The position numbers and the translations under genes were made by a program. Positions 1-8,229 of a stretch of 64,000 nt of DNA are shown here, piece after piece. Source of the DNA: JAFDVL01 sp963794955 (GTDB lineage: Bacteria > Acidobacteriota > Blastocatellia > RBC074). How positions within the stretch are numbered: position 1 is the first letter of the stretch; each line of letters starts with the position of its first letter. The stretch lies in contig CAWCGF010000008.1 of NCBI GenBank assembly GCA_963794955.1, positions 62,001 through 126,000 on the forward strand, in the 5' to 3' direction. The notes under the pieces were generated by a model. The model was given only the letters and a program-made list of their open reading frames with translations, was not told the origin of the DNA and did not search any database.

Positions 1-1150
1 CGATTGCGCCCGCCGCCGGGCTATGCCCGTCAATACCATCTGTGCCTGCGCTGAGAACTACAATCGGCGCAGTGGCCTCATACTTCATCGCTACACGCAA
101 CACAAATTCCTGATTGCGCCCGCCTTGCCCCTTGCCGTGCACGGGGCAAATCACCTCGCCGCCCGACAGCAGACATACGGTTTTACCGGGATGCTGCTCG
201 CGCAAGGTTTGCAGGCGTGCCAGATGCATTTGCGCCATTGCCTCGACCTCGCCTTCAACTAAATCTTCGGCGACTTCAACAACACAGTTATATTCCTGCT
301 CCGCGATTTGTCGGGCGATCTGCAAGGCCACGCGATTGTCGAGCAACAGGTGATGAGAACGCGTTTCGTGTGTAACTACGGGCGGCATTTCAGGCAAGTT
401 GCCAGCGGCAATCAACGCGGCAACGTGTGGCGGGAATTTTTCGAGCAGCTTGTATCTGGCTACAATATGGTCGAAGTCGGCGCGCGTTGCATGGCTCGGC
501 AGCGTCAAACCGGAGGACACCGTAGACAAGTCATCACTGTTCACGTCCGAAATATAGAGTGAGACCTGGCGCGCCCGAGACGCGGCTTCGGCTAACCGCC
601 CACCTTTGACAGCAGACAAATAGCGCCGCACGACATTCATCTCGCCAATCACTGCGCCGCAGCCGACCAGCACTTCATTGATCGTTTGCAAATCGCCGAG
701 CGAGATCATGTTATCAATCGGTTTTTCAAATAGCGCCGAGCCGCCGCCGGACAGTAAAAATAACACTAGCGTCGTTTCATCATTCGCCGCACGGAGTAAT
801 TGCAAGGCCGCTTCAGCGCCGTCCAGACTGCCTTGGTTGGGCAGCGGATGCCCGCCGACAAACACCTGCAAGCGTTCGGAAACTGCGCCCCCTACCGCAT
901 TGGTGGCCACAATGCCAGCCGTAATGCGCTCGCTCAAGCCCTGCTCCGCCGCCCGCGCCATCGGCAGCGCAGCTTTGCCAATCGCCAGCACGAGCACACG
1001 CGAAAATTGTTGCAAATCGTATTCGGTTTCACCGGCTTTGAGGATGTCGCCATTAAGTTGCAGGGCTTGGCGCACGACGGCTTCGACCTCGATAGCGCCA
1101 AGCGTGCGATGGAAAATTTCAGTGGCAATCGTGCGCAAATTCATCGGCAT
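1..1150 (-). CDS. Glycerate 2-kinase (GckA/TtuD, MOFRL family), partial at window edge
   Basis: The reading frame starts at ATG 1148-1150 (MPMNLRTIATEIF) and stays open through base 1, so the C-terminus lies outside. About 383 residues are visible. Family hallmarks are an N-terminal stretch with LAIGKAALPMARAAEQGL, the glycine-rich LFLLSGGGSALFEKP, VRRYLSAVKGGRLA, ISDVNSDD, and CLLSGGEVICPV followed by GKGQGGRNQEFVL and LSAGTDGIDGHSPAAGA of the MOFRL domain. The known reaction is ATP-dependent phosphorylation of D-glycerate at C2, feeding lower glycolysis. The start lies only 4 bp after the stop of the SDR gene upstream, so the two are surely cotranscribed; an SDR next to this kinase fits a tartronate-semialdehyde or sugar-acid route (inference). 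Confidence 0.9.
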   Translation of the reverse strand, partial: MPMNLRTIATEIFHRTLGAIEVEAVVRQALQLNGDILKAGETEYDLQQFSRVLVLAIGKAALPMARAAEQGLSERITAGIVATNAVGGAVSERLQVFVGGHPLPNQGSLDGAEAALQLLRAANDETTLVLFLLSGGGSALFEKPIDNMISLGDLQTINEVLVGCGAVIGEMNVVRRYLSAVKGGRLAEAASRARQVSLYISDVNSDDLSTVSSGLTLPSHATRADFDHIVARYKLLEKFPPHVAALIAAGNLPEMPPVVTHETRSHHLLLDNRVALQIARQIAEQEYNCVVEVAEDLVEGEVEAMAQMHLARLQTLREQHPGKTVCLLSGGEVICPVHGKGQGGRNQEFVLRVAMKYEATAPIVVLSAGTDGIDGHSPAAGAI

Positions 1151-1154
1151 CGTG

Positions 1155-1928
1155 TCAGCCTTTCATTCCCGAATTCGCCGTCCAACCACCATCCACGAAA
1201 ATGTTTTGCCCGGTAATGTAATCGCCTGCATCGGACGCAAACAGCAGCGTCGTGCCTGCCAAATCCGCCGGCACGCCGGGGCGACCTAGCGGCAGCATAC
1301 TAATGATGCTTTCGTAGCGTTCGGGGTCAGAAAACACGGCATCGGCCATTTGCGTCCAGAAACGTCCCGGCGAAATGGCATTGACTGTGATGTTGTCTTT
1401 CGCCAGCTCAATCGCCAACGCCTTTGTCATTCCGCGCAAGGCATTTTTGCTGACAGCATAGAGGGCGATGTTCGGGAGCACGAGATCGAAAGCAATCGAA
1501 CCGACGTTAATGATCTTGCCCTTGCCTTGCTCACGCATCACCCGCGCCGCCGCCTGGCACAGAAAGAACGCGCTTTTGCTGTTGATGCCGATGAGCCTGT
1601 CCCAGTCTTCGGGCGTAAATTGGTCAAAAGGCTGGCGAATGTTGATGCCTGCGGCGTTCACCAGGATATCCAGTCGTCCGTAATGCGCTTTGACTTGCGG
1701 GACGATTGCTTGCACTTGCGCAATGTCGCCTACATCGGCGGGTACGGTGAATGCTTGTCGGCCAGTCGCGCGGATGAGTCCTGCTGCTTGCTCTAACTCT
1801 TCCGCGCCGCGCGCAACCAGGGCGACATCGGCTCCGGCGTGCGCGAGCGCAAGCGCCATCCCCAAGCCTAAACCGCGACTGCCGCCTGTGACTAAGGCGA
1901 CGCGATTGTCCAAGCGAAAGCTCGGCAT
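1155..1928 (-). CDS. SDR-family oxidoreductase (gluconate 5-dehydrogenase-like)
   Basis: A classical short-chain dehydrogenase of 257 residues when started at ATG 1928 (MPSFRLDNRVALVTGG). That start places the TGGSRGLGLGMA dinucleotide-binding motif at the usual distance; an ATG at 1964 would add 12 non-conserved residues reaching into a repeat element, so it is less likely. NVGS at the catalytic Ser region, YAVSK (catalytic Tyr-Lys) and the ending GQNIFVDGGWTA are all present. It belongs to the 2-deoxy-D-gluconate/gluconate 5-dehydrogenase-like classical SDRs; the real substrate cannot be read from sequence. Tight linkage to glycerate kinase (4 bp) suggests reduction or oxidation of a hydroxy-acid or sugar acid. 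Confidence 0.88.
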   Translation of the reverse strand: MPSFRLDNRVALVTGGSRGLGLGMALALAHAGADVALVARGAEELEQAAGLIRATGRQAFTVPADVGDIAQVQAIVPQVKAHYGRLDILVNAAGINIRQPFDQFTPEDWDRLIGINSKSAFFLCQAAARVMREQGKGKIINVGSIAFDLVLPNIALYAVSKNALRGMTKALAIELAKDNITVNAISPGRFWTQMADAVFSDPERYESIISMLPLGRPGVPADLAGTTLLFASDAGDYITGQNIFVDGGWTANSGMKG

Positions 1929-1973
1929 TTGAAATTCTTCGTCTAAGGGTCTTCGTCGTTCCATATTTTTTTA

Positions 1974-2095
1974 GGAACCACGAAGATCACGAAGAGCACA
2001 AAGAAGAGAAAGCGGGAAAATGCGAGGCGACTAACTTTCCATGGTTGTTTTGCCCTACTTCTCTTTCTTCGTGGCCTTCGTGAACTTCGTAGTTT
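1974..2095. repeat. Imperfect inverted repeat built from ACGAAG/CTTCGT units
   Basis: Bases about 1974-2009 carry spaced CACGAAG-type units, and bases about 2058-2095 carry the reverse complement (CTTCGTGGCC, TTCGTGAACTTCGT). Aligned as reverse complements, the arms agree over roughly 33 positions with a few mismatches, separated by about 50 bp. It fills the gap between the isomerase-like gene and the SDR gene and overlaps the isomerase stop codon. It resembles a REP/BIME-like intergenic element. CTTCGTG-rich intergenic repeats occur in many soil bacteria, but no function is claimed here. Confidence 0.5.
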
Positions 2096-3032
2096 AATCT
2101 CTACCAAAAGCCTTTCGTAATATTGCCAAACTTTTCGGCACTGCAATCAGCGGGTCTTCTTTGCCTTCAAATTCCAGCGAAATATAACCACGATAATTAT
2201 GCTTTTTAAAGATCGCTCCGATCTTGTCATAATCCAAATCCAGCGAATACCACGTGCCGCCACCATAATAAAACTTGGTTTGAATCAGCACCGTTTTCGG
2301 CGCGATCTGATCCAATTTCTCATACGGGTTTTCGAGGAAGTTGCCTGTATCGGCTGTGATCTGCAACCACGGCGAGTTGATTTCGTTGACGATTTTGAGT
2401 AAGCCTTCGGGCGTGCGTCCCAGTCCCCAGTGATTTTCCAGGCCCAGAATCACACCACATTCTTCAGCTTTCTTCAGGCATTTCGTCAAGCTGTCAATCG
2501 CCCACTTGAAGCCGTCTTCATCGGTATAGCCTTTGATCGGTGGTTCAATGCCACGATGTGCCATCAGGTCATTGAAATCTTTGCTCGTGCCCCATGTTCC
2601 GGTGTTCACTCGCATCGTTGGGATGCCCAAGCGGTACGCGATTTCGATTTGATGAATCGTTTCGGCGATGTTCTTTTGGCGATATTCAGGATCAGGCCGT
2701 AAGAAACCCTGATGCGTTGAAAGCCCCATTAAATCCAGGCCGAGCGTGTAAGCCTGACGCTTGAGCTTTTGCAAATACGCATTGTCCTCGGCTTCGGTTT
2801 GCATTTGGCGCAGCAAAAACTCAATGCCGTCAAAGCCCATTTGCGCGGCCAGATCAATGCACTTTTCCATCGGGCGAAATTCCTGGCGCGTGAATTGAAA
2901 GAACGAATAACTCGATACGCCAATACGATTGGGGCGCGTTTTGGTATCAGGTGCGGAGGCATGAGAAGCCGTCGCCGCCGTAGCAAGCGCGGCAGCAGAG
3001 GCAGCAATAAATTCTCGACGATTGGTTCGCAT
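2094..3032 (-). CDS. TAT-exported sugar phosphate isomerase/epimerase-like TIM-barrel protein
   Basis: An AP-endonuclease-2 / xylose-isomerase-like barrel of 312 residues. The start at ATG 3032 is chosen because it gives MRTNRREFIAASAAALATA, a twin-arginine signal (NRREFI), and has AGGAG 8-9 bases upstream; an upstream start at 3101 would bury the signal. Barrel motifs include GFDGIEFLL, YTLGLDLMGLSTHQGF, GVILGLENHWG, LQITADTGNF and YISLEFEGKEDP; the conserved Glu, Asp and His of such barrels are likely metal ligands. The mature protein is predicted periplasmic, acting on sugar-related substrates. Head of the minus-strand run isomerase, SDR, glycerate kinase, so a role in sugar or inositol catabolism is inferred. 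The substrate is unknown. Confidence 0.85.
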   Translation of the reverse strand: MRTNRREFIAASAAALATAATASHASAPDTKTRPNRIGVSSYSFFQFTRQEFRPMEKCIDLAAQMGFDGIEFLLRQMQTEAEDNAYLQKLKRQAYTLGLDLMGLSTHQGFLRPDPEYRQKNIAETIHQIEIAYRLGIPTMRVNTGTWGTSKDFNDLMAHRGIEPPIKGYTDEDGFKWAIDSLTKCLKKAEECGVILGLENHWGLGRTPEGLLKIVNEINSPWLQITADTGNFLENPYEKLDQIAPKTVLIQTKFYYGGGTWYSLDLDYDKIGAIFKKHNYRGYISLEFEGKEDPLIAVPKSLAILRKAFGRD

Positions 3033-3182
3033 ACGTGTGACTCCTGTTTGGTAAATTGATTCGAGTGCTAATGCAGGGAAATCATCTGACAGGCTCGACA
3101 AAGATGCAATGGCTCTGCCAGAATTCGACCCGTCTCAAGAAACAATCTTTCAAGTTGTCATCGCAAGTAAAGGAAGCCAAGT

Positions 3183-4610
3183 ATGAAACTCTCGTGCACA
3201 CGCTGTTTTGTCCTCGCCCTGTTTTTTTGCCTCGTTTTCGTAGCGTCGCCAACTTCTTTCGCCCAAATGCCCAACCCCGACTGGGCCAAAATCGAAGCAG
3301 AAACGCTCAGCCACTTTCAGGCGATCCTGCGTATTGATTCCAGCGACCCGCCGGGCAATGAAGCACCTGTTGTCGAATATCTCAAAGCTGTGCTGGATCG
3401 TGAAGGCATCGAAACCAAAATCTTCGCGCTTGATCCCAAACGCCCTAACCTTGTAGCGCGTTTGCGCGGCAATGGCAAAAAGCGCCCCGTGCTGATTATG
3501 GGGCACACCGATGTCGTCAATGTTGATCCGGCGAAATGGAAGCACCCGCCTTATTCAGCGACGCGCGAAGGCGGCTATGTTTATGGGCGTGGCACCGTGG
3601 ATGACAAGGACAATGTCGCGGCCTGTTTGATGGTCATGCTAACGCTCAAGCGGATGAATGTGCCGCTGGATCGCGATGTGATCTTTCTGGCCGAATCTGG
3701 CGAAGAAGGCAGCGTGCGCTACGGCATTGATTTTATGGTGAAAAATCATTGGGCGGAGATTGATGCCGAATATTGCTTTGCCGAAGGCGGCGGCGTAGTG
3801 CGCTCAGGTGGCAAGGTTCAATATGCTGCTGTAGCTACTACGGAAAAGATTCCATACGCGACGCGGCTTGTGGCGCGTGGCATTTCCGGTCACGGCTCGG
3901 TGCCATTGCGCAGCAATGCTATCGTGCATTTGTCAAACGCTGTAGCCAAAGTTGCTGCGTGGCAAACACCGATGCGCCTGAACGAAACTACACGCGCATA
4001 TTTCGAGCGCATGGCCAAACTCAGCTCACCCGAAGCGGCGGCGCGTTACAACAAAATCGTGCAAGGAAACGATACTGATGCAGTGCAGGAATATTTCGCA
4101 GTCAACGCACCACGTTTGTACTCGACGTTGCGCACTTCGATTTCGCCGAACATTCTCAAGGGCGGTTATCGCGTAAACGTGATCCCGTCGGAAGCCGAAG
4201 CCACGCTTGACATTCGCGCTTTGCCCGATGAAGACATTCCCTGGCTGCTCGATCAACTCCGCAAAGTCATCAACGATCCGGCGGTTGAAGTTGTCAAGAC
4301 AGACCGCGACACCCGCCCCGGCGCGAAACCTTCACGACTGGATACAGAAGCTTTTCGTATTCTCGAAGAGACCAACAAAAAATATTACAACGCGGTTACC
4401 TTGCCCATGATGCTGACGGGCGCGACAGATATGGCTTATTTGAGAGCGCGTGGAGTTGAGTGCTACGGCATCGGCCCCATGACCGACAGCGAAGATGGCC
4501 CCAAAGGCTTCGGCGCACACAGCGATCAGGAACGCATTCTGGAAGAATCGCTGCATAAATTCGTGCGCTTTCATTGGGACATCGTGGTCAATCTGGCCCA
4601 GGCCCGATAA
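3183..4610 (+). CDS. Secreted M20-family metallopeptidase (carboxypeptidase/dipeptidase)
   Basis: 475 residues with a Sec signal peptide (hydrophobic VLALFFCLVFVAS, then FAQ cleavage region). M20 landmarks are clear: IMGHTDVVNVD (first zinc His and its Asp), YGRGTVDDKDN (bridging Asp), AESGEEGS (catalytic and metal-binding Glu pair), and GHGSVPL in the dimerisation lid. The C-terminus has FGAHSDQERI with the last metal His. The ribosome-binding site AGGAAG precedes the ATG. Such enzymes hydrolyse peptides or N-acyl amino acids in the periplasm or outside; specificity is not predictable. Divergently oriented from the isomerase gene, with 150 bp between. Confidence 0.92.
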   Translation: MKLSCTRCFVLALFFCLVFVASPTSFAQMPNPDWAKIEAETLSHFQAILRIDSSDPPGNEAPVVEYLKAVLDREGIETKIFALDPKRPNLVARLRGNGKKRPVLIMGHTDVVNVDPAKWKHPPYSATREGGYVYGRGTVDDKDNVAACLMVMLTLKRMNVPLDRDVIFLAESGEEGSVRYGIDFMVKNHWAEIDAEYCFAEGGGVVRSGGKVQYAAVATTEKIPYATRLVARGISGHGSVPLRSNAIVHLSNAVAKVAAWQTPMRLNETTRAYFERMAKLSSPEAAARYNKIVQGNDTDAVQEYFAVNAPRLYSTLRTSISPNILKGGYRVNVIPSEAEATLDIRALPDEDIPWLLDQLRKVINDPAVEVVKTDRDTRPGAKPSRLDTEAFRILEETNKKYYNAVTLPMMLTGATDMAYLRARGVECYGIGPMTDSEDGPKGFGAHSDQERILEESLHKFVRFHWDIVVNLAQAR

Positions 4611-4624
4611 GCAATGAACTTGTC

Positions 4625-4701
4625 CAGCAAACTTGCCAGTTTGCTGCTGATTCACAGCGTTGATCGCTAATGGACATTTCAGCAAACTTTCCAGTTTGCT
4701 G
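4625..4701. repeat. Two identical-arm hairpins (CAGCAAACT / AGTTTGCTG)
   Basis: Two perfect 9-bp stem, 4-nt loop hairpins lie at 4625-4646 and 4680-4701. Both have arms CAGCAAACT and AGTTTGCTG; loops are TGCC and TTCC. They sit between the M20 peptidase stop and the decayed cytochrome c. Neither is followed by a T-run, so an intrinsic terminator is less likely than a REP-like repeated palindrome. Confidence 0.65.
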
Positions 4702-4723
4702 AACCTTTCTCAAGGAACCTCCA

Positions 4724-4985
4724 ATGAGACGCTACGCCGTTGCCCTATTGCTTCCACTCCTTCTAGTATCCGCAGCACAACCTAATCGCAGCCCTTCGCC
4801 CAAGCCCGACGAACTGGCACGGGGCAAAAAGCTCTACCACAATCAAAGGCGCGCTCTGTCATGGCATTGAAGGCACAGGCGGCAGCGGCCCTGCGCTGAA
4901 TCAGCCGAAGCTGCGACAGGCCCCGACGCAGGCCGCCTTGATTAAAATCATTCAGGAAGGCATTCCCGGCACCGCGATGAATTTC
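4724..4985 (+). pseudogene. Decayed c-type cytochrome (frameshifted, heme motif damaged, truncated)
   Basis: ATG 4724 with AAGGA upstream encodes a signal peptide (MRRYAVALLLPLLLVSAAQ) then ELARGKKLYHNQ. At about 4847 the frame must skip one base to continue as GALCHGIEGTGGSGPALNQP and ALIKIIQEGIPGTAMN, which is plainly a cytochrome c core. The expected CALCH heme-binding motif reads GALCH, so the first heme cysteine is lost. The expected C-terminal helix is missing because homology ends where the convergent hydrogenase-cluster gene ends at 4984. A real pseudogene is likely because three independent lesions coincide. Confidence 0.8.
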
Positions 4986-5334
4986 AGGGGGGCTTCGTTC
5001 CTCCTCTTTTTCGAAAGTCTCCCGTCACCAGCAATGCCGCTCTCTTGGACATCCACTGCACCGGGTAAACGCGTTCCTCAAACTCTTCGCTCAAACCGTG
5101 TTGCCGCCAAAATTCCTGCGCGTGGATGACTCGATCTCCGCGCAAATTTTTGACCTTCAGTAATGACCCGCCAGCGGCATCCTGAATCAGCGGGACAATC
5201 AACAGCCCCGCTTCATCAGACAACAACGCGACACATTCGATGCCTTTGAAATACACGTCACAGACTTCGCGCGGGAGATAAATGTTGCCGCGTGCAATGC
5301 TGATTTGAGAGGTGGGCGATGAAGCTTCATCCAT
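4984..5334 (-). CDS. Small protein of the hydrogenase operon, function unknown
   Basis: 116 residues starting at ATG 5334 (MDEASSPTSQISIARGNIYL). The start overlaps the stop of the maturation protease gene by 8 bp, indicating translational coupling. The sequence has ARGNIYLPREV followed by VALLSDEAGLLIVPLI and a basic C-terminal part; no catalytic motif or metal-binding cysteine pattern is visible and I do not recognise a named family. Position at the end of the H2-uptake operon suggests a maturation, assembly or regulatory role. The last residues (RKRGGTKPP) read into the edge of a decayed cytochrome gene, so the native C-terminus may be altered. Confidence 0.65.
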   Translation of the reverse strand: MDEASSPTSQISIARGNIYLPREVCDVYFKGIECVALLSDEAGLLIVPLIQDAAGGSLLKVKNLRGDRVIHAQEFWRQHGLSEEFEERVYPVQWMSKRAALLVTGDFRKRGGTKPP

Positions 5335-5794
5335 AGTTGGCAATCATCTCTTGCAGACGATGAATCACCTGCTGAGCGGCTGTTTGCACGGCAGGCGTGA
5401 GCGCCAGGCCAAGCTCAAGGGTAGCGGCTTCGATCAAGAATACAGTGACATCGTTGGGAAAGTCGTCGTGGAAAATTTTCCGCCCGGCATACAACGCGTG
5501 ATCCCAGCGAAAATCATGTAGGCTATAGCTTGCCGCGCGTTCGGTGATGAGTTCCGCGCCGGGAACCTCATAAATTGCGCCGGGTTCACTGCCCGTGCTG
5601 CTGGCGTCAATGATAACGAGTCTGGTTGCGCCACGCGCCTGGAACATCACTTCCATCCCGCCAGTACCAGCATCAAACACGCGTGTGTTTGGTTGTGGAT
5701 GGTCGCGCAGCCAAAACAACAACGATTGCGCGACGTATACGCCCACGCCATCATCCGAACGATTCGTGTTGCCACAGCCAATCACAGTTAACAT
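5327..5794 (-). CDS. [NiFe]-hydrogenase maturation endopeptidase (HyaD/HybD family)
   Basis: 155 residues of the HycI/HybD peptidase fold. GCGNTNRSDDGVGV is the conserved nickel-sensing N-terminal motif with its Asp; DAGTGGMEV and LVIIDASSTG follow, and SLHDF supplies the conserved His region. These endopeptidases bind nickel in the immature large subunit and cut off its C-terminal extension just after the last metal-binding His. The hydrogenase large subunit upstream ends in CTVH plus a 13-residue tail, a suitable substrate. Encoded between the Cys-motif proteins and the last small gene of the operon. Confidence 0.92.
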   Translation of the reverse strand: MLTVIGCGNTNRSDDGVGVYVAQSLLFWLRDHPQPNTRVFDAGTGGMEVMFQARGATRLVIIDASSTGSEPGAIYEVPGAELITERAASYSLHDFRWDHALYAGRKIFHDDFPNDVTVFLIEAATLELGLALTPAVQTAAQQVIHRLQEMIANYG

Positions 5795-5803
5795 GTAGTT
5801 AGA

Positions 5804-6130
5804 TTAAATCCGCCATAAGATGCACGACCATTGCGGCTCAACGGGCAGGGCAAGTTCGGGCAGTTCGCAATACTTACGATGTACCAGATAGTACATACAG
5901 GTTTTGCAATCCTGCTGCATGTCTTCGATTTCGTAGGGATAGTCAGTGAATCCTGCGAGGACGAGCTTTTGTTCGTAATCATCCGGTGCGAGGTCTTGCA
6001 AATGTGCCACGACGGCGTTGACCTGCTCGCTGGTGTACGCGCGATTTTCCCATTCAGTTTTGAGGCCGGAGGCCAGCCGCGCGCCAAGCTCTTTGCGCAA
6101 ACCATCATCAGCCTTGATTGCGTTATCCAT
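5804..6130 (-). CDS. Hydrogenase-cluster Cys-motif protein, paralogue B
   Basis: 108 residues from ATG 6130, which has GAGGAGG upstream; longer starts to 6244 run through the preceding gene and are rejected. The C-terminal half contains CKTCMYYLVHRKYC followed by ELPELALPVEPQWSCILWRI. The preceding gene has CLECMYYLVHRKWC then DLPELAVPVEPEWYCRLWRI, so the two are clearly duplicates. Both have the same layout: an acidic helical N-terminus, a PDDxxxKLVLxGFxD segment, then the Cys-rich motif. The pattern CxxC, CxxxxxxxxxC plus a fourth Cys near the C-terminus (CxLWRI) looks like a metal or Fe-S site (inference). No named family is claimed; the position suggests a hydrogenase accessory or electron-transfer role. 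Confidence 0.8.
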   Translation of the reverse strand: MDNAIKADDGLRKELGARLASGLKTEWENRAYTSEQVNAVVAHLQDLAPDDYEQKLVLAGFTDYPYEIEDMQQDCKTCMYYLVHRKYCELPELALPVEPQWSCILWRI

Positions 6131-6138
6131 TGGCCTCC

Positions 6139-6453
6139 TCAGATGCGCCACAAACGACAATACCATTCCGGCTCGACTGGCACGGCGAGTTCCGGCAAGT
6201 CGCACCATTTGCGGTGGACGAGGTAGTACATACATTCCAGGCACCGCATCTGATCGGGGCCATGCGGCTTGTCCATGAAACCGGATAACACCAGTTTACC
6301 TTGCAGGTCATCGGGAGGAAGTTCTCGCAACTCCGCCAGCAACTCGCCGAATTCTTTATGCGTTTCGGGAAACGGTTCAGTTTGGGTTTCAAGACCGTCA
6401 GCCATCATCTTCCCGATATGCTCGCGAAGCGCAGCCTCTTCGTTGTTATGCAT
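6139..6453 (-). CDS. Hydrogenase-cluster Cys-motif protein, paralogue A
   Basis: 104 residues from ATG 6453 (MHNNEEAALREHIGKMMADG); a TTG two codons earlier is possible. The protein carries CLECMYYLVHRKWC and the ending EWYCRLWRI, giving four conserved cysteines shared with the next gene, which starts 8 bp downstream of its stop. The two proteins are more similar in the Cys-rich half than in the N-terminal half. Preceded by a strong hairpin at 6551-6597 that separates it from the large-subunit gene. A structural electron-transfer or maturation partner of the hydrogenase is the best guess from context; no enzyme motif is visible. Confidence 0.8.
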   Translation of the reverse strand: MHNNEEAALREHIGKMMADGLETQTEPFPETHKEFGELLAELRELPPDDLQGKLVLSGFMDKPHGPDQMRCLECMYYLVHRKWCDLPELAVPVEPEWYCRLWRI

Positions 6454-6550
6454 GGTCAATCCCCAGGAATTAAATAAAGAAATGAGATGAAGCGTCCCTC
6501 GGATATGCCTCCGTCACCTGGCAAATTTGTAGTGTAACGGGGAAAGATTA

Positions 6551-6597
6551 CAGAACTCACGCCAAGTAGCAAGATGCCAGGTGTGGCGTGAGTTCTG
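6551..6597. other. Perfect 14-bp stem hairpin between hhyL and the accessory genes
   Basis: CAGAACTCACGCCA at 6551-6564 is the exact reverse complement of TGGCGTGAGTTCTG at 6584-6597, with a 19-nt loop. It lies 12 bp downstream of the large-subunit stop in the operon direction. No T-run follows on the minus strand, so it is more likely an intercistronic mRNA-stabilising hairpin or attenuator than a full terminator. Confidence 0.65.
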
Positions 6598-6608
6598 CGG
6601 CCATTTAT

Positions 6609-8205
6609 TTAGCCAATGCGGAAGCGCGATAGCTCTTTTCCGCTCTTGGCATCGTGTGCGTGAACGGTACACACAAGACAGGAATCGAACGAGCGGGCGA
6701 CGTGACCAACTTCGACCGGATCGGTCGGATCGGCAATGGGCGCGCCGAGCAGGGCGGATTCAATCGCACCGGGATTGCCATCTGCATCGCGCGGGCCAAC
6801 ATTCCAGGTTGTCGGAGCCACGATCTGATAGTTTTTGATCTTGCCGCCTTCGACTTCGATCCAGTGGCATAATGCCCCGCGAATCGCTTCGGTTGCGCCC
6901 CAGCCGCGTCCGTCTTTTTCTTTCGGCTTTGCGTACCAGGAATCGTTTAGACGAAACTCGCGCAGGCAATGTTCGGCTTGCCGATAGAGCTTGATGGTTT
7001 CGTGCATGCGCGCGATTTGCCGCAAGTGCAAACTGGGGCCGCCCATCTTTTTGTACATATCCAGAATCAGCCCGTCATAGTGCTGCCAGCTTTCGCCATG
7101 TTTTCCGCCTGCCACCATCTGCCGCGCGAATGGCCCGGCTTCGAGACGACCGTATTCGGTGTCTTTTACGGCAGTTGCCCAGGAATACTTGCCCTCAAAA
7201 TCGCTTGTGTTGTTTTGCAAGGCTTTGGTCGTGCGATCAAAGGGGTGGACATCCGCTCCGCTTTCGTCATACCAGGCGTGCGTCATGTTTTCACGGCAAC
7301 GATCATGGCTCATCGTTAGGTGGGTGTCACTTGCTCCATCGTAAATACCGCTCTTCATAATCAACGCAGCATTGCGAGTTTTCAATTGTCGGCTTGTTGT
7401 ATTTGTCTTCGTGCGGCAAATAGCCCCACGAAACATATTTGCCCAAGCCGCCGCCATATTTATCAATGCCCACATCCAGCCCCATTTTCCAATAGAAGCC
7501 CAGATCGGAATTCGCGTGCGCCGGGCTTTCATCCAGCCACGCCATGAAATCATCGTAGGTTTTGATTTCTTCGTAGCGTTCGAGCGTACAACCAAGCCAA
7601 CAGGCTTCCAGCCAGTCTTTCCTGAAATACTCCAGAATGGACCAGGCGCGTGTGACATCGGTGAGTGTTGGCGCACACATCACGCCGCCCGGAACCATAT
7701 AACTGGAATGCGGCCACTGTCCTCCCAGCAAAGCATAAATTTCGACCGGCTTCCCCGAAATCGTGACACCGAGTTCGTAAGATTTGCCAGTGAAAGGTGC
7801 GAAGCGCTTAACGGCTTCTTCGTAATATGGACTGTTGCGGTATTTCTTGTTGGTCAGGTCAATCGCGTAAAGGCCATAGAAGTAACGCGGCTGGCTTTGC
7901 AGGCTTTCGGTGATTTGTCCGAGATTCCGCGCCAGAATTGCGTTGCGCGGGACTTCTGCCTGCCACGCGGTATCCAGTGCCCACGCCGCACAGGTCAAGT
8001 GCGATGCGCCGCAAATGCCGCACGCACGCGGCGTCACGACTAACCCGGCCTGTGGGTCTTTGTCGCGCAAAATGATTTCAAAGCCGCGAAATAATTCAGC
8101 CTGTGTCCAGGCATTTACAACCACTCCATTGTCAATATCCACTCGCACGTCTAAATCGCCTTCGACGCGACCGACGGGAGAAATATCCAAAGTTTGGACT
8201 GCCAT
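6609..8205 (-). CDS. hhyL: Group 1h-like [NiFe]-hydrogenase large subunit, frameshifted at about 7377
   Basis: Starts at ATG 8205 with GGAGA upstream. The N-terminal part has ISPVGRVEGDLD and RACGICGASHL, the proximal NiFe-binding CxxC. The frame closes at 7327, but skipping one base near 7377 (GAA AAC [T] CGC AAT) continues as RNAALIMKSGIYDGASDTHL to the end, which holds DSCLVCTVHAHD, the distal CxxC with the His after which processing occurs. The repaired product is about 531 residues, normal for the family. The known role is H2 oxidation by an oxygen-tolerant cytosolic-side enzyme able to use atmospheric H2 (group 1h/actinobacterial type). Whether the extra base is real or a sequencing error decides if the enzyme works; all neighbours are intact. 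Confidence 0.88.
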
Positions 8206-8229
8206 AATTGTCTCCTCGGTGATTGGTGT

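Noticed and set aside
678..1289. Long plus-strand reading frame opposite the glycerate kinase and SDR genes
   Set aside because: Shadow of the real minus-strand genes; no family motif in its translation.
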